64,000 bases of DNA from Thermoguttaceae bacterium (GCA_017407125.1 JAFQXE010000044.1:1-64000); one strand, 5' to 3'. Counted from the stretch's first letter, positions 1 to 10,217 are shown. Numbers and translations are program-made. The notes: generated by a model from the sequence alone, not told the origin.

Positions 1-1
1 C

Positions 2-439
2 TCGCCCGGCAATTCTGTTGGCGACCTGACCGTCTACGGCAACGTTATAATTGAGACTGGCGCGACTGGCTTGTTCGAGTTCAGCGCTTACAACGAAGAC
101 CCGGCTCTGCAGCAATTCGACACGCTTGCCATCGACGGCGCTGGCGCGTTTGTAATCGATGAGAATTCGATTATCAAGCTGTACTTTGAAAATAACGACG
201 CTGATCTCTGGGCGACAGAAGGCGCAGAATATCAGCTGGTTTCCGATGCCGACTTTAATGTCAATGTTATGCCGACGCTTGGGAATTACCAAGGCTGGTT
301 TGACTTGATTGGCAAAGGCGACGGCCTGTATCTGGTCGGCTTGGGAGCGCCTGAAAGTACTGGCGTTCCGGAACCGTCGACGTGGGCTCTGCTGGCGCTC
401 GGCGCGCTGGGACTGCTGTTCTGGCGGAAGAGAAAGTAA
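2..439 (+). CDS. C-terminal part of a PEP-CTERM surface/secreted protein (5' end outside window)
   Basis: The reading frame is open from the first bases of the window. A start at 71 would be an internal TTG, so this is the 3' end of a longer gene. The visible part begins with 'SPGNSVGDLTVYG', the motif seen near the end of autotransporter-like beta-strand repeat proteins. It ends with a PEP-CTERM sorting signal: VPEPSTW, a hydrophobic stretch and the basic tail RKRK. Proteins with this tail are exported by Sec and processed by an exosortase in Gram-negative bacteria. The C-terminus is almost the same as that of the next gene, so both probably use one exosortase. The upstream domains, and therefore the function, cannot be seen. 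Confidence 0.85.
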   Translation, partial: SPGNSVGDLTVYGNVIIETGATGLFEFSAYNEDPALQQFDTLAIDGAGAFVIDENSIIKLYFENNDADLWATEGAEYQLVSDADFNVNVMPTLGNYQGWFDLIGKGDGLYLVGLGAPESTGVPEPSTWALLALGALGLLFWRKRK

Positions 440-513
440 TATGTTATTAGACATATTAGTATACATAGTTATTTCCTGAGAAGTAACCTGAAACATATTT
501 TAAATACAGTAAA

Positions 514-3500
514 ATGAAAATGCGAATTAAATCCGTAGTTTTAAGCGCTGTTGCGTTGACGTTTTGTTTGGCTGGCTGGGCTTCCGCTCAGACGTTGAAA
601 ACCGATGCGGAAATTGAGGCGATGGGGTATACTCACATCTACTCGCTGTCAATTCCGGATCAGCCCAATTTCAGGCTCGGCGCGCCGTATTCGCTCGACA
701 ATTCCAATTTGAAATTGGGACCGATTGAATCTGTCGCGTACCGGCTCAATCTGGGCGGGGACAATTTCTGCTATGCGTCTTTTAGTGCGTATACCAACGA
801 ACTGTCCCAATATGGCGTCCCGACGTTTACGTCTGGCGCGGTAGCTCAGCGTTACGTTCAGAACCTGTACTACGAAGCGAAGTCGCCGTCGTTGAACACA
901 ACGGGAACGACGGTGTCACAGGGCAACATCGAATTCTGGCCGTATAATTATGGAGGCGGCAACGCGAAGAGCATTCCCAACGCCAACGCCGTCAACAGCG
1001 GCAACCGAAGCTACGACTTTGGCGACACGTGCAACTATGACAACTGCTACGGGTCCATGCAGGTTCACGACTATCAAAACCGTACTACGGTTTTTGCTTT
1101 TAACCGATGGAACAATGGGCTGGAAGCCTGCCTCGGCATTGGCAACAACCCTGATACAAGTACAGGCATGGACTGGACTCACAAGTACACCACCGCCTCT
1201 TACGAAACCAAACAGCTGGACGTTTTCGCCAAACCGGTTTTCTCCTCGATGAGCGAGTCGGATTACTCTGCCATCTCCGGCGAAGTCTCCAACATGCAGC
1301 TGGTTTACAAGCTGGACTGCCCGCTGACCGGAACGTACAGCGCCAACAATTACGTTGTCAATAACGCGGCAAACTATACGGGCATGCCGCTCAGCCGAGT
1401 TGGATATTACATGGTCATGGACAAGGGAGACGGAAACGTCGATTACGCATACGCCGGATTCGATCCCATTACCAACGACGTCAACCAAATCGGGCTGCCG
1501 TTTAGCGGTTCGACCTGGTATCATCAGCAGACGGTTAGCAATATGACTGTTCGATCCAACGTTGAAGGCGTGGTTAACGGAACCGGAATTGCAACGGGCA
1601 ACGTCGAGATCTGGAATACGAACTATAGTGAAGGCAACGCGATTGGCATTCCAAACGCCAGCAGTACTAGTGGTCATCCGGGTTTTGACTTCGGCGACAC
1701 CCGCAAGACTGACGGCAACTACGCCTGTTTCCAGATTCATAACTACGGAGCCAGTCAAACGGTCATGGCGTTGAACAGGTGGAACGGCGGGGCGGCTAAC
1801 GGCAAGACCATTGACATGGGAATCGGAAACAATACCGTAGCCGGCGAAGCGTTAGACTATACGTTCGACAGCGACAGGGGAGCGAATTCCAACGCATCGC
1901 AGTATCAGAGCCGTTCGCTTTACGTCATGGCGGAAGTGGCGATTGCGCCGGAAATGAAAAACGTTCCAGACGCTTCCAAGTACCAAATCGTTCAGGGCGC
2001 GCGATTAACGTCTCAAATGAGTACGGGGTGGTCTAAAGAAAACGGCGGCTGCAATTACGATATTGTCAACAACGTTACAGAGCTGCAAAAGACGTTAGGT
2101 CCATTTGATCGCGTTGGGTATTATATGGAATACGCTCAAAACGCCAGCGATCCGCTGACCTACGTTTTCGTCTCCTTTGACGCCATGACCGCCGACATTT
2201 CGAAAATCGGCGTTCCGACCAATCCGTCCGGCGAATTCTATCAGCAGAAGGTTTATAACTTAAACGTAACAACCAACGTTCCCGCGTCTGTCGGTCTGAT
2301 TACCGACCCTACCACGAACCAACAGGTCGCTGGCAACAACACGATTTCGTACAATACCGGTTATCTGGAATTCTGGGCGTCAAACTATGGTAAAGCTAAA
2401 GCCAACATTATTTCACAGGGCGACGGGAATACATACGACATCAACGACTCGGGAGGCAGCACGGGTTACGGACACGGCTCCATGCAAATCCATTCGCTTG
2501 ATACTGAACAGACGATTTTTGCTGTGAACCATTTCAACGGCGGCAAGCAGTTTGGCATTGGTAAAAACGCCACCGGTTCAGGAGATCCTGACTGGACTAA
2601 CCACAACGACAAACAAGGTTATGCAATCGCCAACATTTACACGTTTGCCAAGCCGGTTTTGTCTGACATGGACGCGGAACATTTCTCGGCGATTCAGTCT
2701 GAAGCCGTCAACATGAATCTGGTTTACAAGCTGGAATGCCCGCTTAACGGAACGTACAGCGCAGATAATTATACAGTCAACAATGCCAGCAAGCTTCCCG
2801 ACAGCATGAAGGGCATGCCGATTGGCCGCGTTGCGTATTACATGACGCTGGAAAAAGAAGACGGCTCTGTCGACTACGCTTACGCGTCGTACGATTCTGT
2901 TACAAACAACCCTGCTAAACTGGGTCTGCCGTTTGACGGGTCTGTGTTCCAGACGACGGTTAATAACCTGACGGTTTCGTCCAACGTCAACGGCGTTGTC
3001 AACGGAACGGGAATGTCTGGCAACATCGAATTTTGGAACAGAAACTACAATAAAGACAATGACAAGAACATCCCCGGCGCGGCTGGCGATAAATACGACT
3101 TTGGAGACAAAATTGCCACTGGCGGCGACTACGCTTCGTTCCAGATTCACAACTATGGCGATAAACAAACCGTTATAGCTCTTAACGCCTGGAACGGTCA
3201 TGCGACAGCCAGCAACAACCGTACGATTGACATTGGCATCGGTACCAACCCCAATTCAAGCGGCGAGCCTGACTATACTTTTGACGGCGAGCGGGGAGTC
3301 GGCGTTTCCAATGCGTCTCAGTATGCCAACCGCACGCTGTACGTTATGGCGTCTCCGGCAATCGCTCCCGGCATGGCGAACGTTACAAACGGTTCTGATT
3401 ACACGATGGTTCAGGGCGCGCGTCTGACAACTCAAATGGGAACAAACTGGCATGACAACGGCGTCAATTACGACATCGTCAACAATCTGGCAACGCTGCA

Positions 3501-6135
3501 GAGTCAGGGCGTTCTGTTTGACCGCGTTGGCTATTACATGGAATACGCTGCGACGGTAAACGATCCGCTGACGTACGTCTTCGTTTCATTTGACGCCATG
3601 ACGACCGACATCTCCAAAATCGGCGTTCCGATTGCTTCGTCTGGAGAATATTATCAGCAGTTTGTCAATAATCTGGAAGTAACAACCAACGTTGCCGCGT
3701 CTCAAGGACGAATCAACGACCCGAATACGGGCGCTCAGGCGGCAGCCAATAAGACCATTTCTCACGAAAAGGGATTTATTGAATTCTGCGCGTCCAACTA
3801 CTCGCAGCCCAAAGGCGGCGTCAACTCCCTGGGAAGCAATGACATCTACGATATTAACGATACCATCCCCGCCGACCCGTACGCAGCTGGGCACGGGTCA
3901 ATGCAGATTCATTCAATCGACACTCAGCAGACGATTTTTGCTTTGAACCATTTAAATGGAACAAAGCAGTATGGAATCGGTACGAACCCCAACCCCTCTG
4001 CCAACAGCAGCGGTTCTCAGTTCGACTGGACTTTTGACGAAAACAAGAAGAATTACGCTATTGCTAATATCTATACGTTCGTTCATGAAGTTGACGCTCT
4101 GTTGACGACAACCGCTCTGTCCATGTATCAAAGAGACTTGACGAACCAGGCGAACGTTACTCTTTCCGGCACGTGGGCGGCGACCAACGGCGTTACAATT
4201 GACACGGTTCAGGCGTCGGTTGACGGCGGCGACTGGTTTGCCTTGACCATGAATTCAGACGGCACATTTACCGGAACAACGTCTCTTCTGGGCGGCATGC
4301 ACGACGTTTCGTATCAGGCGGTAGACGTCAACGGAAACGTTGTGGCAACGAAATCCGGACAGGTCGGCGTTGGAGAAATCTTCATCACCGCCGGTCAGTC
4401 CAACTCGACCAACTACGGCGACGCTGCGCAAGTTTCGACTTCGCCTCTGGCGTTGGCGTACAACCCCAAAACCGGTCAATGGCAGCAAAACGAAGACCCG
4501 CAGCAAGGTCCGCTTGACGGTTCTAACCGCGGTTCGACGTGGCCGTCTTTCGCTGATACGCTTTCTGAAGAAGAAGGCGTCCCGGTCGCAACGTATTCTG
4601 TCGGGTACGGCGGAACCACTCAGGCGCAGTGGGCAAGCGATGCAAACGGAATGTACACGAACCTGGTAAATGCGATGGAATTCCTCAACGAAAACGCCAA
4701 CGGCTTTGCTGGAATCTTGTGGCATCAGGGCGAATCCGACAAGGGAACGTCAGAGCAGGATTATTACGACAGGCTTAGCGCCTTGATTGAACGCACTCGA
4801 ACCGATTCCGGCAACGAGAATTTGTTCTGGGGCGTTGCGATTGTTTCCGCTGATGCCAACGGAAATACTTACAGCAACGTTACCAATGCTCAGCTGCGAG
4901 TTATCGCAGACGATCCGCTGGTCGTTGAGGGCGTCAATACAGACGAGTTCTCGCGCGATCTGCGCGGACAAAATAGCGGCAACTCCATTCACCTGAGTGA
5001 AGCGGGCTTGAAGGAAGCTGGCAGACTCTGGGCTCTGACCGCTGGCAAAAGCATTATTGAGCTTCGCAACTGCTACTGGTATGCTAACGCAACAGATTCT
5101 ACTGACATTTCAAACTGGGAAATTAATGGTGAAAGCAAGAAGGGCGTTAAGCTCGTTTCTGGAGCAAACCTTTCAGTGGAAGCTGACAATTCCATCCAGA
5201 TGCTTGAAGCTGGTACAGTTGAAGTTGGCGTGAATTACAATCTGACGCTGTCCGGCGAGATTACCGGCTCTGGCGAGATGATTAAAATCGGCAAAGGAAC
5301 GTTGACCCTTGCTGGCGACAACCTGTCGTCCTATACCGGCAAGACAACCGTTGCAGATGGAACGCTCAAACTTGCCGCCGATGCAGCGCTCAACGATTTG
5401 TCCGGCGGTTCAGAAGCCAATCCTGACGTTCCGGGTTCTGAATACAATCCTGTTAGTTTGATTTCGGTAGGCGATTTAACGTTCGTTTCCAATTCCGGTT
5501 CTGATACAAAGTTTATCGGGAAGATTGACGCTTCCGGAAAAACCGTTACAAAAACGGGGTCTGGAACGTTAAAGATTTACAGCGACGAGAACAACGTTTC
5601 CACGGCAGACAACTTTATCGCAGACGTCGGCAGATTGGACTTCAAGGGATACTATAAAGGTTCTATGGAAGTCAACGCTGGCGCGGTTTTGTCGCCCGGC
5701 AACTCGATTGGAACGCTGACCATTGACGGAACGGAATTGCCGACAGAAGTTTCCGCTTTGACTCTTCATGACGGTTCAACGCTATTGATGGAAGTTGCCG
5801 GACCTGATCCGGACGACAACGACCAGCTGATCATCTTGGGCAATCTTGCCATTGAAGACGGCGCGATAATTAATCTGACCTTGGCAGACAATTCCAGCTT
5901 TGGACCGAACGATCCGTTTGAAGTCATTATTCAAGCTGACAATACGAGCCAAGACCTCATCGAAAGCGTGTTGACGTCTTACCACTTCACCGGTTTGGCT
6001 GCTCTTCCTCAAGGCGACGGTTCAACGTATCTCATTACCGGTTATGCTGATTCCAACGCTGTTCCGGAACCGTCTACGTGGGCGCTGCTGATTCTCGGCG
6101 CGGTGGGACTGCTGCTCTGGAGAAAGAGAAAGTAA
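514..6135 (+). CDS. Giant PEP-CTERM protein: five repeats, SGNH/sialate-O-acetylesterase-like domain, autotransporter-like beta repeats
   Basis: This 1873-residue protein has a signal peptide (about residues 1-25, ending ASA). Five related units of about 235 residues follow at roughly 36-241, 242-477, 478-713, 714-949 and 950-1190. Units 2+3 and 4+5 are duplicated pairs. An Ig-like stretch (about 1200-1288) leads into an SGNH/SASA esterase-like domain with nucleophile block GQSN (S1296), WHQGESD (1403-1409) and H1493. The Asp normally three residues before the His (DxxH) reads Asn here (NSIH). A beta-repeat segment ('GKGTLTLAGDN', 'LSPGNSIGTL') and a PEP-CTERM tail (VPEPSTW...RKRK) complete it. 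It probably sits on the cell surface or in the matrix and may deacetylate glycans; the substrate is unknown. A second ATG lies two codons downstream (520). Confidence 0.88.
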   Translation: MKMRIKSVVLSAVALTFCLAGWASAQTLKTDAEIEAMGYTHIYSLSIPDQPNFRLGAPYSLDNSNLKLGPIESVAYRLNLGGDNFCYASFSAYTNELSQYGVPTFTSGAVAQRYVQNLYYEAKSPSLNTTGTTVSQGNIEFWPYNYGGGNAKSIPNANAVNSGNRSYDFGDTCNYDNCYGSMQVHDYQNRTTVFAFNRWNNGLEACLGIGNNPDTSTGMDWTHKYTTASYETKQLDVFAKPVFSSMSESDYSAISGEVSNMQLVYKLDCPLTGTYSANNYVVNNAANYTGMPLSRVGYYMVMDKGDGNVDYAYAGFDPITNDVNQIGLPFSGSTWYHQQTVSNMTVRSNVEGVVNGTGIATGNVEIWNTNYSEGNAIGIPNASSTSGHPGFDFGDTRKTDGNYACFQIHNYGASQTVMALNRWNGGAANGKTIDMGIGNNTVAGEALDYTFDSDRGANSNASQYQSRSLYVMAEVAIAPEMKNVPDASKYQIVQGARLTSQMSTGWSKENGGCNYDIVNNVTELQKTLGPFDRVGYYMEYAQNASDPLTYVFVSFDAMTADISKIGVPTNPSGEFYQQKVYNLNVTTNVPASVGLITDPTTNQQVAGNNTISYNTGYLEFWASNYGKAKANIISQGDGNTYDINDSGGSTGYGHGSMQIHSLDTEQTIFAVNHFNGGKQFGIGKNATGSGDPDWTNHNDKQGYAIANIYTFAKPVLSDMDAEHFSAIQSEAVNMNLVYKLECPLNGTYSADNYTVNNASKLPDSMKGMPIGRVAYYMTLEKEDGSVDYAYASYDSVTNNPAKLGLPFDGSVFQTTVNNLTVSSNVNGVVNGTGMSGNIEFWNRNYNKDNDKNIPGAAGDKYDFGDKIATGGDYASFQIHNYGDKQTVIALNAWNGHATASNNRTIDIGIGTNPNSSGEPDYTFDGERGVGVSNASQYANRTLYVMASPAIAPGMANVTNGSDYTMVQGARLTTQMGTNWHDNGVNYDIVNNLATLQSQGVLFDRVGYYMEYAATVNDPLTYVFVSFDAMTTDISKIGVPIASSGEYYQQFVNNLEVTTNVAASQGRINDPNTGAQAAANKTISHEKGFIEFCASNYSQPKGGVNSLGSNDIYDINDTIPADPYAAGHGSMQIHSIDTQQTIFALNHLNGTKQYGIGTNPNPSANSSGSQFDWTFDENKKNYAIANIYTFVHEVDALLTTTALSMYQRDLTNQANVTLSGTWAATNGVTIDTVQASVDGGDWFALTMNSDGTFTGTTSLLGGMHDVSYQAVDVNGNVVATKSGQVGVGEIFITAGQSNSTNYGDAAQVSTSPLALAYNPKTGQWQQNEDPQQGPLDGSNRGSTWPSFADTLSEEEGVPVATYSVGYGGTTQAQWASDANGMYTNLVNAMEFLNENANGFAGILWHQGESDKGTSEQDYYDRLSALIERTRTDSGNENLFWGVAIVSADANGNTYSNVTNAQLRVIADDPLVVEGVNTDEFSRDLRGQNSGNSIHLSEAGLKEAGRLWALTAGKSIIELRNCYWYANATDSTDISNWEINGESKKGVKLVSGANLSVEADNSIQMLEAGTVEVGVNYNLTLSGEITGSGEMIKIGKGTLTLAGDNLSSYTGKTTVADGTLKLAADAALNDLSGGSEANPDVPGSEYNPVSLISVGDLTFVSNSGSDTKFIGKIDASGKTVTKTGSGTLKIYSDENNVSTADNFIADVGRLDFKGYYKGSMEVNAGAVLSPGNSIGTLTIDGTELPTEVSALTLHDGSTLLMEVAGPDPDDNDQLIILGNLAIEDGAIINLTLADNSSFGPNDPFEVIIQADNTSQDLIESVLTSYHFTGLAALPQGDGSTYLITGYADSNAVPEPSTWALLILGAVGLLLWRKRK

Positions 6136-6153
6136 TATAACTCTTACACAAAT

Positions 6154-6186
6154 AAAAAAGGCGTCTGTTTTCAGACGCCTTTTTTT
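6154..6186. terminator. Bidirectional Rho-independent terminator
   Basis: A perfect 9-bp stem (6159-6167 pairing with 6172-6180) with a TTTT loop is flanked by an A-tract on the left and a T-tract on the right. It lies between the convergent PEP-CTERM gene and the sulfotransferase gene, so it can end transcripts from both strands. Confidence 0.9.
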
Positions 6187-6201
6187 ATGCGAATTTTATT
6201 C

Positions 6202-7341
6202 TCATTCCGGCAGGTAGCCGTATTTTTCCATGTACTGTTTCCAGATGGGATGTTCGAGAATCCGCTGCTGGAGTTCTGTGTCGATTTCGTACTTGTTCTT
6301 TTTGTGGCTCTTTTTGGCTTCGCAGTACGGAATGAGCTGTTCTCTGGCGGGTTCGAAGTCGCCCAGTTCAAGCTGAGCGTACAGGCGTTCCATTGTTTCT
6401 ACCGGCGAACCGGTGAGTTCCTTAAACGAAATGTTGACGAACTGGTTTTCTGGCAGGTTTGTTGTATCTTCCCAGAAGGACTCATACATCAGGTCAAAGA
6501 GCTGGAAGACGTATTCGTCCCAGTCTTTGACGGGGTGCTGGAATCCGTTGTCTACCGACAGACGCTGCCAGAGGTTGACCGTCGACGGGAAAAGCGTCAG
6601 CGGGTCTCGATGGATGTGGACGAACTTGGCGTCTGGATAAAGCTCACGGAGCAGGGCGATTCTGGCAGTATGCGTAGGCGACTTGAGGACAAGACGTTTG
6701 CCTTCGTACTTGTACGTCAGACATTGCATGAACCAGTGGAGTTTGTTTTTCCAGTTTGTTCGCGCCGCTTCGGAGACGGTTTTCAAAGTCAGGTATTCAA
6801 TATCCTTTTTGGTATTGTTCGGAAACGCCATATTGATATACGGCGACGGAACGCCCAGGTTGCACAGGGCAAATTCGTCTTCCTGCGGCGACGTCCAGCT
6901 CATTTCGACGTTGTCCATCGGGCGCTTGTTGGGCAGATAAACCACCTTGGGAATGACGCCTTCAGAAATAACGAAATGGTTTGGGCTGAAGCACTCGTAG
7001 CAGTTGGGGAACGCGTGTCGCGGGTCTTTGACGAACAGTTCGTGAAGGAACGTCGTTCCGCTGCGCCAATGCCCGACGATGAACACCGGCGGCTTGTCGA
7101 TTTCCGTCCGTTTGATCTTCCCACCAACAGTTAGGCTTTGAAGCCCTAACAGGGTGGAGTCCAAAAACGAACAGCCGTAATTGATTAACGCCATGCACCA
7201 GCGGGACGGCGCAATCCAGAATTTATTGCGGATGAGCAGCTTTGTAAACGGATAGACCGTCATGCCGTTCCAGATTCTGGGGTACCAGAACCGGTCTTTA
7301 TATCCGCCGACTTCTTTTGCGTATTTGCTTTTACTTTCCAT
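6202..7341 (-). CDS. Sulfotransferase family protein
   Basis: 379 residues, matching the PAPS-dependent sulfotransferase fold (Sulfotransfer_3 type). The 5'-phosphosulfate loop is visible as GHWRSGTTFLH (residues 90-100). The 3'-phosphate-binding element is HIHRDPLTLFPS, with R245 and S253. Such enzymes move sulfate from PAPS to a hydroxyl or amine of a carbohydrate, lipid or protein; planctomycete genomes are rich in them and the acceptor cannot be predicted. The ATG lies 11 bp after the gyrA stop, so the gene is probably co-transcribed with gyrA. No clear Shine-Dalgarno is visible in that gap. No signal peptide is seen, so it is probably cytoplasmic. Confidence 0.88.
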   Translation of the reverse strand: MESKSKYAKEVGGYKDRFWYPRIWNGMTVYPFTKLLIRNKFWIAPSRWCMALINYGCSFLDSTLLGLQSLTVGGKIKRTEIDKPPVFIVGHWRSGTTFLHELFVKDPRHAFPNCYECFSPNHFVISEGVIPKVVYLPNKRPMDNVEMSWTSPQEDEFALCNLGVPSPYINMAFPNNTKKDIEYLTLKTVSEAARTNWKNKLHWFMQCLTYKYEGKRLVLKSPTHTARIALLRELYPDAKFVHIHRDPLTLFPSTVNLWQRLSVDNGFQHPVKDWDEYVFQLFDLMYESFWEDTTNLPENQFVNISFKELTGSPVETMERLYAQLELGDFEPAREQLIPYCEAKKSHKKNKYEIDTELQQRILEHPIWKQYMEKYGYLPE

Positions 7342-7352
7342 GGGAATTCAGG

Positions 7353-10184
7353 TTATAAATCTGTATTGTTTGTTTCGTCAGTCTCGGTCGTCTCGGTCGA
7401 GCTGTCGCTGTCGTCTCGAGGAATGCGTTTGACGGCGACGAGTTTGTCGTTGGCGTCGAGTTTCATCAAGCGGACGCCCTGAGTGTTGCGGCCGGTGTCG
7501 CGAACTTCGTCCAGCGAGATGCGCTGCAGTTTGCCGCGGGCGGTCATCATCAGGACTTCGTCGCCGGAATAAATTCGAGCGATGCCGATAACCTTGCCGT
7601 TGCGTTCAGTCGTGCGAATGTCGCGAATTCCTTTGCCTCCGCGCCCCTGCGTTCGATAGCAGCGGGAACTGTTGGGGGCGTTGGAATCGGCGGCGGAATC
7701 GTCGGTTTCTGGGGCGTCCGTTTCGGGAGCTTCGGTTTCCGGAGCGGTTTCAGCTTCGGCAGATTCCGGAGCGTCGGAGTCGTCGGCGTCTTCTCCGCCG
7801 ATGATTGTCGTTGAACCGGGACCGAACGGGGTCTTTTTGCCGAATCCGTTTTCGCAAACGGTCAGCAGCGACGCGGTCGGGTCTGCAACGACCATGCCGA
7901 CAACGCGGTCCGTTCCGACAAGGCGGATGCCTTTAACGCCGGACGAGTCTCGCCCGGAGGCGCGGACGGTTGCCGCCTGGAATCGAATTGCCATGCCGGT
8001 CTGCGTCGACAGAACCAGCTCATCTGTTTGGGACGTAACGGCGACGTCAACCAGTTCGTCTCCTTCGCGGAGTTTAATCGCTTTCAAGCCGGCTTTCCAC
8101 GGTCGTTTATAGGCGGAAAGAGCCGTTCTCTTCACCAGGCCGTTGGCGGTGGCGAAGGTCATGTAATGTTCCGGCAAGTCGTAATCTCGAACCGCCAGAC
8201 AGTCGGCAATGACTTCGCCTTTATCCAGATTGAGCAGGTTGACGATAGCGCGTCCTTTTGCATCTCGAGCCGCCTGCGGCAGATCGTAGATCTTCTTCCA
8301 GTAGCATTTCCCGAAGTTCGTAAAGAACATCAAATAGGCGTGCGTGGACGCAACGAACAGGTGCTGAATCGGGTCTTCGTCTTCGACCTTGGCGCCTTTG
8401 ATGCCTTTGCCGCCGCGGCGCTGAGCTTTGTATTCGTCTGCCGGCGTGCGTTTGATGTACCCGTTGGAGGAGATCGAAACGACCATGGTTTCTTCCTCGA
8501 TGAGGTCTTCCAGGTCGATGTCGCCGATGTCCTGACCGGAGATTTCCGTGCGGCGCTTGTCGCCAAACTTGCGTTTGATGTCCAGCGTATCGCTGCGGAC
8601 AATTGCCAGAATGTTGGCGTCGTCGGAAAGAATCGTCAAGTACGAGTGAATGTCCGCCATGAGGCTGCGGAATTCCTCGATGAGTTTTTCCTGTTCCAGG
8701 TTGACCAACTGTCCCAACGTCATGTGGAGAATGGCGTCCGCCTGAACCGGGGTGAGGGAGTATTCGTCTTTAATGCCGTGATCTTCGGCGTATTCCTTGA
8801 ATCCGTCTTCGCCCAGAGCGCGTTCAATCAGCGCGCGCGGACATTGAATTTCCGCCATTAAGCGGGCTTTGGCTTCCTGCTGAGTGGAGCTGGTGCGAAT
8901 GACCTTGATAACCTCGTCGATATTGGCGTGAGCGAGCATAAGCCCTTCGACGATGTGTTTGCGCGCCCGCGCTTTTTCCAGCAGGAAGATCGTTCGGCGG
9001 CGAATAACGTTCATGCGGTGCCGCAGGAACTCTTCCAGAATTTCCTTGAACGTCAGCGTTCTCGGCTTGCCGTCTACCAAAGCGACAAAGTTAATCGAGA
9101 ACGAGCTTTGCAGCGGCGTGTATTCGTACAGCTGATTGAGAACAACGTCCGGGTCGGCGTCTCGCTTGAGTTCCAGAACCAGACGAACCGGCTCTTTAAG
9201 GTCAGACTCGTTGCGGATGTTGCTGATGCCTTCGATTTTGCCCTGATTGACCATGTCGGCAATGCGCTCTTCGACGTTGTCGCGAGTGGTCTGATAGGGA
9301 ATGTCGGTAACGACGATTCGATGGCGGTTGTTTTTCATCTCCTCAATTGTCGCTGTGGCGCGAATGAGGATGGTGCTTCGCCCGGTGTGGTATCCTTTTC
9401 GGATTCCGCTGCGACCGCAAATAATGCTGCCAGTGGGGAAGTCCGGCCCCGGGCACAGTTCGAGCAGTTCGTCAATCGAAACGCCGGGATCGTCAATGAG
9501 CTTGACAAGGCAGTCGCAGATTTCGCCCAGGTTGTGCGGCGGGATGCTGGTTGCCATGCCGACGGCGATGCCGTTGGTGCCGTTGACCAGCAGGTTGGGG
9601 AACTTGGACGGCAAAACCGTCGGTTCCATTCCGCGGCCGTCGTAGGTGGGCATGAAGTCGACCGTGCCGAGGTTGATGTCTTCCAGCATCAACTGGGCGA
9701 ACCGGGACATGCGCGCTTCTGTATATCGCATAGCGGCAGGCGGAAGCCCGGCGATTGAGCCGAAGTTTCCCTGTTTGTCTACCAGAACGTAGCGCATGAC
9801 CCATTCCTGAGCCATACGAACCAACGTTGGGTAAATGACGGTTTCGCCGTGGGGGTGATAGTTGCCCGACGTATCGCCCGAGATTTTAGCGCATTTGATT
9901 CTGCTGGCGCCGGGTGTCAGATTGAGGTCGTTCATCGCAACCAGAATACGACGCTGAGAGGGCTTTAACCCGTCGCGGACGTCTGGCAGAGCGCGGCTGA
10001 CGATAACCGACATGGAGTACGTCAAGTAGCTTTGCTTGAGTTCGTCTGTAATAGACTGACGAATGAGCGTTGTTCCGTCTTTGAAGTTTGCCAGCGCGTT
10101 GGGGCCGGGAACGTACATATCGGCGTTAGCTGGCGTCTGACCGTCGGGCGTGTTGTTGTTATCAGGGGGGAGTTCGTTGGACAC
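7353..10184 (-). CDS. gyrA: DNA gyrase subunit A
   Basis: 943 residues, with the full breakage-reunion domain, catalytic Tyr154 in AAMRYTE, and a C-terminal beta-pinwheel carrying the GyrA box QRRGGKG. A second RGGKG repeat follows. With GyrB it introduces negative supercoils. The quinolone-determining region reads HGETVIYPT: the E. coli Ser83 position is Thr115 and the Asp87 position is Pro119. An acidic Asp/Glu/Pro/Ala-rich insertion of about 45 residues interrupts the pinwheel before the second RGGKG repeat. The start is GTG, because a TAA in the same frame lies a few codons upstream and no ATG intervenes. There is no SD; the leader is pyrimidine-rich. gyrB is not in the window. Confidence 0.97.
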   Translation of the reverse strand: MSNELPPDNNNTPDGQTPANADMYVPGPNALANFKDGTTLIRQSITDELKQSYLTYSMSVIVSRALPDVRDGLKPSQRRILVAMNDLNLTPGASRIKCAKISGDTSGNYHPHGETVIYPTLVRMAQEWVMRYVLVDKQGNFGSIAGLPPAAMRYTEARMSRFAQLMLEDINLGTVDFMPTYDGRGMEPTVLPSKFPNLLVNGTNGIAVGMATSIPPHNLGEICDCLVKLIDDPGVSIDELLELCPGPDFPTGSIICGRSGIRKGYHTGRSTILIRATATIEEMKNNRHRIVVTDIPYQTTRDNVEERIADMVNQGKIEGISNIRNESDLKEPVRLVLELKRDADPDVVLNQLYEYTPLQSSFSINFVALVDGKPRTLTFKEILEEFLRHRMNVIRRRTIFLLEKARARKHIVEGLMLAHANIDEVIKVIRTSSTQQEAKARLMAEIQCPRALIERALGEDGFKEYAEDHGIKDEYSLTPVQADAILHMTLGQLVNLEQEKLIEEFRSLMADIHSYLTILSDDANILAIVRSDTLDIKRKFGDKRRTEISGQDIGDIDLEDLIEEETMVVSISSNGYIKRTPADEYKAQRRGGKGIKGAKVEDEDPIQHLFVASTHAYLMFFTNFGKCYWKKIYDLPQAARDAKGRAIVNLLNLDKGEVIADCLAVRDYDLPEHYMTFATANGLVKRTALSAYKRPWKAGLKAIKLREGDELVDVAVTSQTDELVLSTQTGMAIRFQAATVRASGRDSSGVKGIRLVGTDRVVGMVVADPTASLLTVCENGFGKKTPFGPGSTTIIGGEDADDSDAPESAEAETAPETEAPETDAPETDDSAADSNAPNSSRCYRTQGRGGKGIRDIRTTERNGKVIGIARIYSGDEVLMMTARGKLQRISLDEVRDTGRNTQGVRLMKLDANDKLVAVKRIPRDDSDSSTETTETDETNNTDL

Positions 10185-10217
10185 GGTGTATGTTTGTTAG
10201 TAGTTAGGAATGGTGAG

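Noticed and set aside
6187..7134. Plus-strand open frame opposite the sulfotransferase
   Set aside because: The minus-strand frame has the PAPS-binding motifs; the plus-strand product has no recognisable feature and begins inside the terminator.
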